NCBI GenBank assembly: GCA_014873095.1
Contig: CP050848.1
Coordinates: 1,612,001-1,676,000 of the forward strand
DNA from: Planctomycetales bacterium ZRK34
GTDB taxonomy: Bacteria > Planctomycetota > Phycisphaerae > Phycisphaerales > Zrk34
DNA length: 64,000 bases
Reading direction: 5' to 3'
Below, in pieces: positions 1 to 10,367 of the stretch. The position numbers and the translations under genes are program-made. Each line of letters begins with the position of its first letter. Positions within the stretch are counted from its first letter, which is position 1. Below the pieces are notes generated by a model, which was not told where the DNA came from, ran no database searches, and was given only the letters and a program-made list of their open reading frames with translations.

Positions 1-875
1 CTCCCCTCAGCGACTTGGATCAGCTCGATGTCGACGGACTCGAGCGCCTCATCGAGCACATCCTCAGCGGCGGCGTGCACGGGCTGTTCATCCTTGGCAC
101 GACCGGCGAAGCCCCGTCGCTGAGCTATCGACTGCGGCGTGAACTCATCGAGCGCACCTGCCGCCAGGTCGACGGCCGCGTTCCGGTGCTCGTCGGCATC
201 ACGGACACTTCCCTGGCCGAGTCGCGCAACATGGCCCAGGCATCGGCGGATTACGGCGCGGATGCGGTCGTCCTCGCCCCGCCGTACTACTTCACGATCG
301 GTCAGCCCGAGTTGATCGAACACCTGGATCGCCTGCTCGACGGTCTGCCCCTGCCGCTGATGCTTTACAACATGCCGGGTCTGACCAAGGCGACGTTCGA
401 ACCGTCGACGGTCGAGCAACTGATGCAGCGGCCGGGCGTGATCGGCATCAAGGACAGCTCCGGTGATATGGACTACCTGCATCAGCTTGTCGCGCTGGCG
501 GAGGAACGCGACGACTGGGGCATCCTCGTCGGCCCGGAGATTCTGCTGCCGGAGTCGGTGATGATGGGCGCGACCGGCGGCGTCAACGGCGGGGCCAATC
601 TGCAACCTCGCCTGTATGTCGATCTGTACGAGGCGGCCGTCGCCGGTGATCTGCAGCGTGTCCGCCAGTTGCACCGTCGCGTGCTCGAACTCGGCAAGGC
701 GATCTACCAGGTCGGCCGGTACGGATCGTCAATCATCAAGGGGCTCAAGTGCGCCCTGTCGCTGGCCGGCATCTGCGACGATGTCATGGCCAGCCCGTTC
801 AACGCCTTCGCCGAACCCGAGCGGCAGGAAGTTCAGCGACGCCTGGCGGCCTTGAATCTCGAGCCCGTCAAATAA
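1..875 (+). CDS. DapA-superfamily aldolase/lyase, 5' truncated by window edge
   Basis: Class I (Schiff-base) aldolase of the dihydrodipicolinate synthase / N-acetylneuraminate lyase superfamily. The reading frame is open to the left edge and starts with a conserved-looking Pro-Leu stretch, so the true start lies outside the window. Visible motifs are FILGTTGEAPSLS (pyruvate carboxylate-binding GTTGE), LMLYNMPG with the catalytic Tyr, and GIKDSSGD with the Schiff-base Lys. True DapA usually has YNVPxRT, with an Arg that grips the second carboxylate. Here the motif is YNMPGLT with Leu, so a sugar-acid or related aldolase is as likely as 4-hydroxy-tetrahydrodipicolinate synthase, although lysC and lysA are also in the window. 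The superfamily is certain; the substrate is not. Confidence 0.85.
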   Translation, partial: PLSDLDQLDVDGLERLIEHILSGGVHGLFILGTTGEAPSLSYRLRRELIERTCRQVDGRVPVLVGITDTSLAESRNMAQASADYGADAVVLAPPYYFTIGQPELIEHLDRLLDGLPLPLMLYNMPGLTKATFEPSTVEQLMQRPGVIGIKDSSGDMDYLHQLVALAEERDDWGILVGPEILLPESVMMGATGGVNGGANLQPRLYVDLYEAAVAGDLQRVRQLHRRVLELGKAIYQVGRYGSSIIKGLKCALSLAGICDDVMASPFNAFAEPERQEVQRRLAALNLEPVK

Positions 876-966
876 TCCACTATTCGTCACCATCGGGTGC
901 ATCCTTTCGCCGGCGCGGGCCCTACTGTATGGGTAGCAGCCCCCCACCCCGCGCAAGGATCATGTT

Positions 967-1377
967 GTGATGATGGATGCACCCATGCAGCAGGCCGACC
1001 AGCCCGCGCGGCCGATCGTGGTCTACGATGGCGAATGTCCCTACTGCCGCCGGCAGGTGGGCAAGATGCAGCGCCGCGATGACGATGGGGTGTTTGACTA
1101 CGTACCGCGTCAGACCGAGGGGCTCGAACAGCGCTTCCCGAAACTGGCCGAGGGCGATTTCAACACGGGCCTGCGGCTGATCGAGCCGGGTGGCGAAATC
1201 TTCGTGGCCGGCGACGCGGTCTACCACATCGCCCGTCGCCTGCGCGGTTGGCGAAACTGGGCGTGGCTGTACCAAGTTCCGGGGCTGAAGCAACTTTTCC
1301 GGGCTGTTTACGCCCAAATCGCCCGTAATCGCCAGAAACTCGGCCCCTGCACCGACGATCAATGCAATATCGGTTAA
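967..1377 (+). CDS. DUF393 / thiol-disulfide oxidoreductase DCC-family protein
   Basis: Small protein (136 aa) starting VVYDGECPYCRRQ near residue 18. This is the hallmark of the DUF393 (DCC) family, which is thioredoxin-like with a CxxC (CPYC) pair. The C-terminal half, with LRGWRNWAWLYQVPGLKQ and YAQIARNRQKLG, also fits the family. A redox role is inferred from the family; no substrate can be named. Start codons GTG 967, ATG 970 and ATG 973 are all possible; no strong Shine-Dalgarno separates them. The gene is followed 84 bp later by typA and is probably transcribed separately. Confidence 0.8.
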   Translation: MMMDAPMQQADQPARPIVVYDGECPYCRRQVGKMQRRDDDGVFDYVPRQTEGLEQRFPKLAEGDFNTGLRLIEPGGEIFVAGDAVYHIARRLRGWRNWAWLYQVPGLKQLFRAVYAQIARNRQKLGPCTDDQCNIG

Positions 1378-1461
1378 CCCATTAACCACACACGCTTCGC
1401 TTGTCCGCCCAGACCAGCCGCCCTACTATTACCGACCTTCATTTTTGAACGGACTCCCCCG

Positions 1462-3303
<1,842 letters not shown>

Positions 3304-3372
3304 GCGTGAAGCGTCGGGCGATCGGTGTTACACTGCCGGTCTTCGCCCGAGGCAGGGCATTGGGAATTCATC

Positions 3373-4692
3373 ATGAGCACCATCGTCTGTAAATTCGGTG
3401 GATCCAGCCTGGCCGATGCCCGGCAGATCCTGAAAGTCAAAGACATCATCGAGTCGGATGCCAACCGGCGATTCATCGTCGTCTCGGCCCCCGGTAAACG
3501 GGAGAAGTCCGACCAGAAGGTCACCGACCTGCTGTACCTGTGCCACGAGCACGCCAAGCGCGGCATGACGTACGACAACATCTTCGACCTCATCGAGCAG
3601 CGCTACCTGCAGATCGTCGAAGACCTCAAGCTCGATCTCGACTTCAAGCCGCAGCTTGACGAGGTCCGCGGCCGCATCGCCAACGAAGGCCCGGACTACA
3701 CCGCCAGTCGTGGCGAGGCGCTGAACGGCATGATCATCGCCGCCCTGCTCGGCGTCGACTTCATCGACCCGGCCGACGTGATCTACTTCGATGCCAATGG
3801 CCGGTTCGATCCCGAAAACACACAGATCGCCGTCGCCAAGCGGTTGACCGAGCACGAACGCGCCGTGATCCCCGGATTCTACGGCTCGATGCCCGACGGC
3901 CGGGTGAAAACCTTCTCGCGCGGCGGGTCCGACGTCACCGGCGCCATCATCGCCCGCGGCGGCGCCGCCAAGGTGTACGAAAACTGGACCGATGTGTCCG
4001 GCCTGCTCATGGCCGACCCCCGCATCATCGACCAGCCCAATCCCATCGCGACCGTCACCTACAAAGAACTGCGCGAGCTCGCCTACATGGGCGCCAGCGT
4101 GCTGCACGACGAGGCGATCTTCCCCGTGCGCCAGGCCGGCATCCCGGTGAACATCCGCAACACCAACGCCCCCGATGACGCGGGCACAATGATCGTGCCC
4201 AACGATCGACTTGACGAGCCCCCGACGACAGCCATCACCGGCATCGCCGGCCGCAAGGACTTCACCATCATCGCCCTGGAAAAGGCGCTGATGAATGCCG
4301 AACTCGGGTACGGCCGCAAGCTGCTGGAAGTCTTCGAAGATCACGGCATCAACTTCGAGCACGTGCCCTCGGGGATTGACACGATCAGCGTCGTCGTCGC
4401 CGACGATGAACTCGACGGCAAGCTCGAGGATGTGCTCGAAGACATCCGAGCGATCTGCAAGCCCGACCATCTCGAAGTGCATCGCCACATCGCGCTGATC
4501 GCCACGGTCGGTCGCGGCATGGCCCATCACCCCGGCATGGCGGCACGTTTGTTCGGCGCGCTCGGCGCCGCGGCGATCAACATCCGCATGATCGATCAGG
4601 GCTCCAGCGAATTGAACATCATCTGCGGCGTCGAAGCCGACGACTTCGAAAAAGCCGTCAGCGCGATCTACTACGCCTTCGTCGAAGGTTGA
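3373..4692 (+). CDS. lysC: Aspartate kinase (monofunctional)
   Basis: Aspartokinase, 439 aa, catalysing phosphorylation of L-aspartate, the first step towards lysine, threonine and methionine. The kinase domain opens with VCKFGGSSLADA. Further motifs are SRGGSDVTGAIIARG and ENWTDVSG(L)LMADPRI (aspartate/ATP site). Two ACT domains follow, including NIRMIDQGSSELNIICGV near the C-terminus, which suggests allosteric feedback control. The start at 3373 (MSTIVCKFGG) is preferred over upstream in-frame codons because homologues begin just before the KFGG motif. A TACACT -10-like box lies at 3329-3334. A strong terminator follows. Confidence 0.95.
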   Translation: MSTIVCKFGGSSLADARQILKVKDIIESDANRRFIVVSAPGKREKSDQKVTDLLYLCHEHAKRGMTYDNIFDLIEQRYLQIVEDLKLDLDFKPQLDEVRGRIANEGPDYTASRGEALNGMIIAALLGVDFIDPADVIYFDANGRFDPENTQIAVAKRLTEHERAVIPGFYGSMPDGRVKTFSRGGSDVTGAIIARGGAAKVYENWTDVSGLLMADPRIIDQPNPIATVTYKELRELAYMGASVLHDEAIFPVRQAGIPVNIRNTNAPDDAGTMIVPNDRLDEPPTTAITGIAGRKDFTIIALEKALMNAELGYGRKLLEVFEDHGINFEHVPSGIDTISVVVADDELDGKLEDVLEDIRAICKPDHLEVHRHIALIATVGRGMAHHPGMAARLFGALGAAAINIRMIDQGSSELNIICGVEADDFEKAVSAIYYAFVEG

Positions 4693-4733
4693 TCTGCCGA
4701 CAGCGGCAACGACATCACCGACCGACCCCCAGC

Positions 4734-4762
4734 GCGACGCCACTTGCCCGGCGTCGCTTTTT
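4734..4762 (+). terminator. Intrinsic terminator of lysC
   Basis: An 8-bp perfect GC stem (GCGACGCC at 4734-4741 and GGCGTCGC at 4750-4757) with an 8-nt loop is followed directly by five T residues. It is 42 bp past the lysC stop. Confidence 0.85.
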
Positions 4763-4817
4763 CACAGGTCGAACTCTCGCTCAACACCCACACACCGCGC
4801 GTTCAGCAACACATTTC

Positions 4818-4847
4818 AATTCTAATGTTCTTAATAATATTAGAATT
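4818..4847. repeat. AT-rich near-palindrome, copy 1
   Basis: A 12-bp stem (AATTCTAATGTT / AATATTAGAATT) around CTTAAT in a GC-rich neighbourhood. A second copy of the same sequence family is at 47232-47263. Both lie just past a plus-strand gene. This copy sits between convergent genes. Confidence 0.75.
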
Positions 4848-4871
4848 TGTCGAGACCGCGCTTGAGATGGA

Positions 4872-6050
4872 TTACTCGACGACTTTCTTCAATGAGCCGG
4901 GGCGCGGGCGCATGGTGCGGGTCGGATTGCCGGCGTCGTAGAGTGTTTTGATCTGATCTGAAGACAGCGCGTAATTGAACATCGCCACATGCGCCAACCG
5001 ACCGCCGAAGGGGTTCGACCACCCTGAAAGCGAACCGGTCAGCGAGGAGATGGTGCTGACGCCCAGCGCGATGGGTTCTTCATTTTTAACGATATTGAAG
5101 AACGAGAACACCGTGTACAAACCGCCGGTGTAGCTGGATGAACTGACCTGCTCGCCGTTGAGGTACAGTTTCATGCCGTCGGAGCCAAAGTTGAACACCG
5201 CGTGGTGCCAGTCGCCGGCGGTGACAGAACCTGAAGCCGAAGTGATGGTGTAGGAACTGAGCAGGGATTGAAGTCGGACCTTCAGGCGACCTGACTCGAT
5301 GTAAATCGTCATGTGCCCGCCGGTGACGATTCCGTAGGCGTCTTTGGAGAACAGTCCCTGCGTTCCGGAGGCTGAGTTGGGCTTGAACCAGAGGCTGACC
5401 GATCCCGCGGACATGAGGAAGGCGTTGCGGTGCGGGATGGCGACGTAGTCGTTGCCGCCGTCGAACCTGGCGGTGGCTTCAGCGAAGTGCGAATCGTAGC
5501 TGTTGAGCGTGACGCCGTTGGTATACACACCGCTGACGTCGCCGGCGAGATCGGTGGCGGCGGTGCCGGCAGCTTCCTGCAGGGGCCAGTAGTTGCTGGG
5601 TGAAAGCGCCAGCGTGGCGGCGCGGATCGGCCGTGCGCCGGCTGGGTCGGGGTCGAGCGTGACTTCATAAATCGCACGGGCCCGGCCGTCATAACCTGTA
5701 CCGCGCACCACGACGGGGTCGACCCACGAGTTGGTCAGATCGCTGTCGGTCGGATCGGTCACCTGCAGCGTGTAGGTGCCACGGCCGACGGTCCGGTTGG
5801 TTTCCCAGACACCGTTGGGATGGTTGGTGCGCCAGTCGGCGTCGTTGCCGATCCAGAACAGTCCCATTTCTACGGCACTGCGGGCATGTAGCTCCGCGGC
5901 GCTGACGCTGCGATCCAGTTCCGCCGCCCGAAGGCGCAGCCGCACCGCGGTCAGCGCGGAGATGCCGATGACCGTAACGATCATCGACGTGGCCAGCACG
6001 AGCACGTAAGCACTGCCGGCACGGCGAGACGGACTGTCGAGCCGGTTCAT
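4872..6050 (-). CDS. PilX/GspK-like minor pilus component with C-terminal LamG-like domain
   Basis: 392-aa last gene of the pilus operon. It starts at ATG 6050, 2 nt after the preceding stop. A hydrophobic N-terminal segment (AYVLVLATSMIVTVIGISAL) followed by a helical stretch resembles PilX/GspK-type minor pilins, but no classic FTLIE cleavage motif is present. From about residue 150 the sequence becomes a concanavalin/LamG-like beta sandwich: YWPLQEAAGT, FDGGNDYVAIPHRNAF, SVSLWFKPNS, the WHHAVFNF motif, MKLYLNGEQV, then GGRLAHVAMFNYALSSDQI. Such domains bind glycans or other surface ligands in characterised families. Here this suggests a pilus-tip adhesin, by inference. It is probably exported with the pseudopilins. 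Confidence 0.8.
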   Translation of the reverse strand: MNRLDSPSRRAGSAYVLVLATSMIVTVIGISALTAVRLRLRAAELDRSVSAAELHARSAVEMGLFWIGNDADWRTNHPNGVWETNRTVGRGTYTLQVTDPTDSDLTNSWVDPVVVRGTGYDGRARAIYEVTLDPDPAGARPIRAATLALSPSNYWPLQEAAGTAATDLAGDVSGVYTNGVTLNSYDSHFAEATARFDGGNDYVAIPHRNAFLMSAGSVSLWFKPNSASGTQGLFSKDAYGIVTGGHMTIYIESGRLKVRLQSLLSSYTITSASGSVTAGDWHHAVFNFGSDGMKLYLNGEQVSSSSYTGGLYTVFSFFNIVKNEEPIALGVSTISSLTGSLSGWSNPFGGRLAHVAMFNYALSSDQIKTLYDAGNPTRTMRPRPGSLKKVVE

Positions 6051-6052
6051 GC

Positions 6053-6628
6053 TCACCAGGCGTCTCCTGAAAGCTCGGTCCACGCGACAGTCTTGATCAC
6101 GATGCGTTCAGCGAGCACGACGTTGCCGCGCTTGACCTGAACGGTGATGCGCTTGACGCCGGTTTCGTAGCTGCGCTCAGTCTGAAAATCGGACGGATCG
6201 ACCCAGGGCGTTTGAACGGTACGGGTGAGTCCGGCATAGTCGGTCATCTCCGTGCCGTCTTTGGCCTGCGGCGGTGAAGCGGACCAGTCGTCATAGTCGT
6301 CGGCATCGTCGAATTTCGATCGATTGCCGGTGGCGGCCTCTTCGCTGTTGGGCCCCATGCCCGAGTGATACACCGGTGACCAGTATGGCAACGCGAGAAT
6401 CTCAGCGGTCATCTGGGCCGCCAGCGCATCGGCGGCAGCACGATCAGCAACGCGAAACATCATCGTGCGCGAAGCGCCCACCGTGTTCATCGCCACGATG
6501 AATACCGTCGCCACCAGCACAATGCTGATCACCATCTCCACCAGCGTGAAAGCGCTGCGCTGAAAACGACCTGGGTCGCGTAGCGACTCGGCTAGGGCCA
6601 TTGGCTTTGTGTTACACGATGTGTACAT
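6053..6628 (-). CDS. Type IV prepilin / pseudopilin (GspI/PilV-like)
   Basis: 191-aa prepilin whose cleavage/methylation motif is RSAFTLVEMVISI (cleavage expected before FTLVE, mature Glu5), followed by a hydrophobic helix VATVFIVAMNTVG. The start at ATG 6628 overlaps the upstream stop in a TGATG arrangement, implying translational coupling. The leader is long (about 26 residues) and part of it (ESLRDPGRF) is encoded by a REP-like palindrome at 6573-6595. It likely acts as a minor pseudopilin in the inner-membrane pilus/secretion assembly. Assignment to GspI/PilV rests on position between the GspJ-like and PilX-like genes. Confidence 0.82.
   Translation of the reverse strand: MYTSCNTKPMALAESLRDPGRFQRSAFTLVEMVISIVLVATVFIVAMNTVGASRTMMFRVADRAAADALAAQMTAEILALPYWSPVYHSGMGPNSEEAATGNRSKFDDADDYDDWSASPPQAKDGTEMTDYAGLTRTVQTPWVDPSDFQTERSYETGVKRITVQVKRGNVVLAERIVIKTVAWTELSGDAW
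6573..6595 (-). repeat. REP-like palindrome inside prepilin leader coding sequence
   Basis: GGGTCGC-GTA-GCGACTC followed by GGCTAG matches the GGGTCGC-N3-GCGACCC-GGCTATC elements at 23712-23735 and 42610-42664, with one stem mismatch. It lies inside the leader region of the prepilin gene. Confidence 0.6.
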
Positions 6629-8277
6629 CAACGCCCCCCCACCACGATCTGCGCCCAGTCAAACTCGGCGCTGGAGCCTGAGGTGTACATCCGCATGACG
6701 CGATCATTGCCGGACAACCCATAGCGGTGGTAGGCATACGTGCCGAAATCAACGCCGTTGAGCTTGAGGTTGACGAAATCGTTGGTCGGATCGATCAGCA
6801 GCCGCATGGTGATCCAATCCGCCGGCAGGCTTTGAACCGTCGTCAACACCTGCGGCACACTCGCGCTGGCCTTGCGGTAGAGCGTGAGCGTCTGGGTGTT
6901 GTCGGACTGAAGCTGCAAGGTGGCGTAGATCGGCGCGCCGGTGGAGCCGCTGAAGTCCGCGTTGATCCAGACGACAGCCCCGTCGCCGCCGATGCTGGTG
7001 TTCCGGAAGCAAACCTCGGCTGTGGTCAATTCCGCAAAGTCGTTGTACGGACGTGTTTCAAGCGTCGAATCGACCGCCCACCGACCATTCGACAGCGAAC
7101 CCGCCCCGAAGGCCGCGCCGTCAGCGCAAACCCAGTCGGCTGAGCCGTCGCCGTCGTAATCGAGATCGGTCGGATCATGATCGAAGTCGACGCGCCACAC
7201 GGCGGAAACCACCTGCGGATGATTCAACAGCGAAGCGCCGATGTCGATCGGCATACCGGCTCCGTCGACATCCAACGCGATGTCGATGCGCGTCAAGTAA
7301 TTGCGATAGACGGTCTGATCCGGCCCGGGAGTTGTGACCGTACCGTAGGCGTAGAAATGCATGCCTTCGTTGTCATTGGTTTCCCAAGTCGCGCCGCTGT
7401 TGGATGAATTTTTCCATGGGCCCCATGACGGCGCGGTGTTGTTGATAAAACCGAGCTTGATGGAGGGATCGGACGATGTGCTCGCGACGGCCAGATTCAG
7501 CATCTGGCCCGGTGCAAAGAGCGCCGCATAGTCATACTTGACCTGGTACCACTGCCATGTGCTGGACGTCATCGATGACGTGTCCAACTCGGCGGAATCA
7601 TGGATCGGCTCGATCGGCGCGTTGGACGAATCCGCATCCGTCAGCGCGACGATCACCGTCTGCCCGCTGTTCTGCGGCTGAGCCTTGATGAGCGCCCGTG
7701 TCACACTCCAGTACAGCGCATTTGAGGGCAGCGAGGCGGTGAACGGTTGAGCCCACCACTGGTCGGATTTGACTTGTTCGTTGTTGGAACTGGTGCTCGA
7801 ATCATGTTTGGCCAGCAACTGCTCGCCGGATTCAACCGGCCCGCCGGGATAGGTCTCACCCAGCGTGGCGGTCACGTAGCTCAAATTAAAACCGTTGACA
7901 TGATCGATCACCGTGACCGCTGCGTCGTTGTTGAGCTGACGCGTCAGCGGATCGCTGGAGTTGCCCGACCATGCATAGCGTATCCGCTCGGGACTGCCGT
8001 CGGCGTCACGATCCGCCACGGTGAAAGCGACCACGTGGTCATCGGCTTCAAACACGTAAATCGCTTGCGCCAGTTCAGCGGCAATGTCGCGGGCGACCTG
8101 CGCGGAGCTGACGACCAGATCGCCGGGATTGTCGTCGGCGGGTATCGCCCGAGACGCCAGCATGATCGCCGAGCCGATCGACACGAGGATGATCGACATG
8201 ATCGCCATCGAAACCACCAGCTCGATGAGTGTGAACCCCCGGAAGGCGATCTTCGATTTGCGTCGCGTGCCCACCAT
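6628..8277 (-). CDS. Large GspJ/PilW-like prepilin with beta-sandwich insertions
   Basis: 549 aa, more than twice the usual GspJ/PilW length. The N-terminus has a canonical prepilin signal, FRGFTLIELVVSMAIMSIIL (cleavage after Gly). The early mature part (SSAQVARDIAAELAQAIYVFEADDHVVAFTVAD) fits GspJ. From about residue 150 to the end there are two Ser/Thr/Asn-rich beta-strand regions. The first spans roughly 150-300 (WWAQPFTASLP, WQWYQVKYDYAALF). The second, roughly 370-549, looks like a jelly-roll (ADWITMRLLIDPTNDFVNLKLNGVDFG is its core). These extra domains suggest surface or ligand exposure at the pilus tip. The start is GTG 8280 or ATG 8277 (TGATG overlap with the upstream stop). Confidence 0.82.
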   Translation of the reverse strand: MVGTRRKSKIAFRGFTLIELVVSMAIMSIILVSIGSAIMLASRAIPADDNPGDLVVSSAQVARDIAAELAQAIYVFEADDHVVAFTVADRDADGSPERIRYAWSGNSSDPLTRQLNNDAAVTVIDHVNGFNLSYVTATLGETYPGGPVESGEQLLAKHDSSTSSNNEQVKSDQWWAQPFTASLPSNALYWSVTRALIKAQPQNSGQTVIVALTDADSSNAPIEPIHDSAELDTSSMTSSTWQWYQVKYDYAALFAPGQMLNLAVASTSSDPSIKLGFINNTAPSWGPWKNSSNSGATWETNDNEGMHFYAYGTVTTPGPDQTVYRNYLTRIDIALDVDGAGMPIDIGASLLNHPQVVSAVWRVDFDHDPTDLDYDGDGSADWVCADGAAFGAGSLSNGRWAVDSTLETRPYNDFAELTTAEVCFRNTSIGGDGAVVWINADFSGSTGAPIYATLQLQSDNTQTLTLYRKASASVPQVLTTVQSLPADWITMRLLIDPTNDFVNLKLNGVDFGTYAYHRYGLSGNDRVMRMYTSGSSAEFDWAQIVVGGR

Positions 8278-8777
8278 CACTGCACGCTCGCTTTCCCCGT
8301 CGCCTTGTCGAGGGTGATGGTGCGTGTTTCATCACCGGAGCCGACGACGATGGTGCCGCTGCGATCGGGTTTGCCGTAGCCGTCGAAGGTGAACGTCTGC
8401 TCGCCTTCAAAGCTCACTTTAAGGATGTAGGCGCGGTAGGGTTCGAGCGAAGTCTGCACGAGGTAGTATGAATCGTTGGTGCGATTCGGATCCGGCGCGC
8501 TGATCGCCAGGTACCACTGATCGGGCACGAACCAGACCCAACGTTCGGCGCTGGAAGCCTTGGCGTCGGCGGCAATATAGTTCAGATCGGCAACGATGCG
8601 CTGAGCCAATGCGCCGGCGCGATAGCGATTCAGCGCTGAAACGTAGCGCGGAATCGCCAGCGCGCTGACGGTCGCGATGATCGCCACGACGATGACCAAC
8701 TCCAGCAGGCTGAAGCCTCGTCGCGTAGCGAAGCGGCGGGCAGGCGTTGAAATCGAATGAGCTCGGTGACGGATCAC
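8277..8777 (-). CDS. GspH/FimT-like prepilin
   Basis: About 166-aa pseudopilin with signal RRGFSLLELVIVVAIIATVSALAIPR, cleaved after Gly. The compact C-terminal part resembles GspH/FimT minor pseudopilins. A GTG start at 8777 is chosen because a GGGAGA sequence lies 7-8 nt upstream; a longer form starting at 8807 would begin inside the hairpin described upstream. It overlaps the next gene by the stop/start TGATG. Together with its three downstream neighbours it forms a minor-pilin priming-complex set. Confidence 0.82.
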   Translation of the reverse strand: MIRHRAHSISTPARRFATRRGFSLLELVIVVAIIATVSALAIPRYVSALNRYRAGALAQRIVADLNYIAADAKASSAERWVWFVPDQWYLAISAPDPNRTNDSYYLVQTSLEPYRAYILKVSFEGEQTFTFDGYGKPDRSGTIVVGSGDETRTITLDKATGKASVQ

Positions 8778-8808
8778 CTGATTCTCCCGCGAGGTTCGAA
8801 TCAACACA

Positions 8809-8855
8809 GCAGGCTGCTGCGCGTTCCGTCGGTCAACGGTTCGGCAGCAGCCTGC
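8809..8855 (-). promoter_or_regulatory. Intercistronic hairpin between gspG-like and gspH-like genes
   Basis: GCAGGCTGCTGC (8809-8820) pairs perfectly with GCAGCAGCCTGC (8844-8855), and weaker pairing extends outwards. No U-run follows, so it is more likely an RNA-processing, stabilising or partial-attenuation structure than a full terminator. It would allow the major pseudopilin upstream to be made in excess over the minor ones. Confidence 0.6.
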
Positions 8856-8912
8856 GTGTTGAAATCGTAGACACGGAGTCGACGAGCCATCGGTTCGTCG
8901 GATCAGACGAAC

Positions 8913-9410
8913 TTAATAGGCGTTGTAGGCCTTGGTGGTGTCGTCCGCTTCCGCGTCCGGCAGGTTTGCCTTGACCACGCCGGTCGTCGGGTCATACCAC
9001 CAGCCGCCGGTGGCGGTGCCGATGGCGGTGGCGCTGCCGTCGACCACGGAAGTCTCACCTTTGTTGGTGCCCACGGGCAGCGGCGGAATCTTCCGCATGT
9101 ACGGCCCGTAGATGTGGGTCGAATCCTTGGTCGCCTGGGCAGAGTCGCCGGCGGCGTTGGAGTAGCCGGTCATGTGATCTTCAAACGTCGCGGCCGGCGG
9201 GAACTCGCCCGCGTGCTCGGCGGCGTAAAGATCGATCGCGCTGCGGAGAATCGCCAGGTCACCGACCAGCGCCGATTCCGAAGCGCCCGCGGCGCCGCGG
9301 CTCATGCGCGGAATGGCGATGGCGCCGATGATCGCGATGATCACGACGACGATGATCAGCTCAACCAAGCTGAAACCCTGATTACGATGTGCGTTCACCC
9401 TGGACATCAT
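8913..9410 (-). CDS. Major pseudopilin, GspG-like
   Basis: 165-aa prepilin with signal NQGFSLVELIIVVVIIAIIGAIAIPRM, cleaved after Gly. The following helix and LRSAIDLYAAEHAGEFPP resemble GspG/T2SG-type major pseudopilins (type II secretion). GGWWYDPTTGVVKANL near the end also fits. The start at 9410 is supported by AGGAGA 8 nt upstream; earlier in-frame codons are discounted. A 215-bp gap separates it from the pilP-like gene, and a hairpin follows it, so it may have its own promoter and expression level. Confidence 0.88.
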   Translation of the reverse strand: MMSRVNAHRNQGFSLVELIIVVVIIAIIGAIAIPRMSRGAAGASESALVGDLAILRSAIDLYAAEHAGEFPPAATFEDHMTGYSNAAGDSAQATKDSTHIYGPYMRKIPPLPVGTNKGETSVVDGSATAIGTATGGWWYDPTTGVVKANLPDAEADDTTKAYNAY

Positions 9411-9625
9411 GGAAAAGTCTCCTTCGACTGCTATTGCCAACATCCGTGTCTGCGCCGGCCAACCATTGACTCGGCGTGTGTGTGTCATCGACAGGTTTTG
9501 AAGGCCGCTTGAGGCTCGGGATATGCGAGCAACGATCTCAGCGGACCGCTTTGTCGTAGTTTCAATATCGTCATATTTCCCAGTTGACTTTTATGTCAGC
9601 AGTCAAAAACACTTAGTTAAATCGC

Positions 9626-10330
9626 TTATTTGAACGGCGCCGGCGGCAAGGCAATCGGAGGCCGACGATTACCGGACGGGCCCGGCGGCGGTGCTATCCG
9701 CGGGCTCGGAGCAGGCGTCGCAGCGCCGGCCCCGGAGGGCAATTCGAGCGTCAGCGTCAGTTCCACGCCCGCGCCGGCGAAGGTCGCGGTGTTGTCCGTG
9801 ACCGCCTTGAGCATCAGACCATCGAGCGTCTGTCCGACGCGCAGCGGTGTCCGAGTCGGCCCGCCACGACCACCGGCCGATTTGCTTTCGACCATGGCCA
9901 CACCCCCCTGCGAAGTGACCATCACGCCCGTGAGCTTGTGCGCCGCACGGAAGGTGTCGACGATCTTCGACGCCGGAGCCGATGCCTGCTTCGCCGCCGG
10001 CGCGACCCACGATGCGTCCGGTTCAAACACGTTGCTGACGCGCGGCAGTTGATACTCACGCTCGGCGGCAAACTGATCCAGCCGATGCGCCAGCGTGTTT
10101 TCATCGCTGAGCGTGGCGGCCGCCTGATTCATCTTCTTGACCACATCGTCGACGCTCGACAGGCTCGGGCCGCCCAGGTTCGTCGAACCCGTCGATGCAA
10201 TCGGCGTCGACAGACCCGCCGACGCGGACTTGGGCCCGGTCGCGTCGCCCTGAAGTACAAACTGGTCGATCACCAGCGCAGCAACCACCAGGCTCAACAC
10301 CGCCGCGTAGATTTTTCGTTCCTTGGTCAT
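9626..10330 (-). CDS. PilP/GspC-like inner-membrane assembly protein
   Basis: 234 aa starting MTKERKIYAAVLSLVVAALVIDQ, a short cytoplasmic tail and one TM helix. A Ser/Thr linker follows, then a C-terminal beta-rich region (TGVMVTSQGGVAMVES, LRVGQTLDGLMLKAVTDNTATFAGAGVELTLTLELPS) typical of the PilP/GspC HR domain that contacts the secretin. A Pro-rich tail ends the protein. The position directly after pilO supports the role. No secretin (pilQ/gspD) is in the window, so its partner must be encoded elsewhere. The family call is by layout and the GQTLDG-type motif; sequence similarity would be weak. Confidence 0.7.
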   Translation of the reverse strand: MTKERKIYAAVLSLVVAALVIDQFVLQGDATGPKSASAGLSTPIASTGSTNLGGPSLSSVDDVVKKMNQAAATLSDENTLAHRLDQFAAEREYQLPRVSNVFEPDASWVAPAAKQASAPASKIVDTFRAAHKLTGVMVTSQGGVAMVESKSAGGRGGPTRTPLRVGQTLDGLMLKAVTDNTATFAGAGVELTLTLELPSGAGAATPAPSPRIAPPPGPSGNRRPPIALPPAPFK

Positions 10331-10367
10331 GTTCGTGCTCGCGATTGCGTGCGTGTTGATGCCATCG

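Noticed and set aside
8721..8735. TCGCGTAGCGA in the GspH-like gene as another REP copy
   Set aside because: The flanking GGCTATC and the full stem are absent. It is explained by the coding sequence of the prepilin leader.
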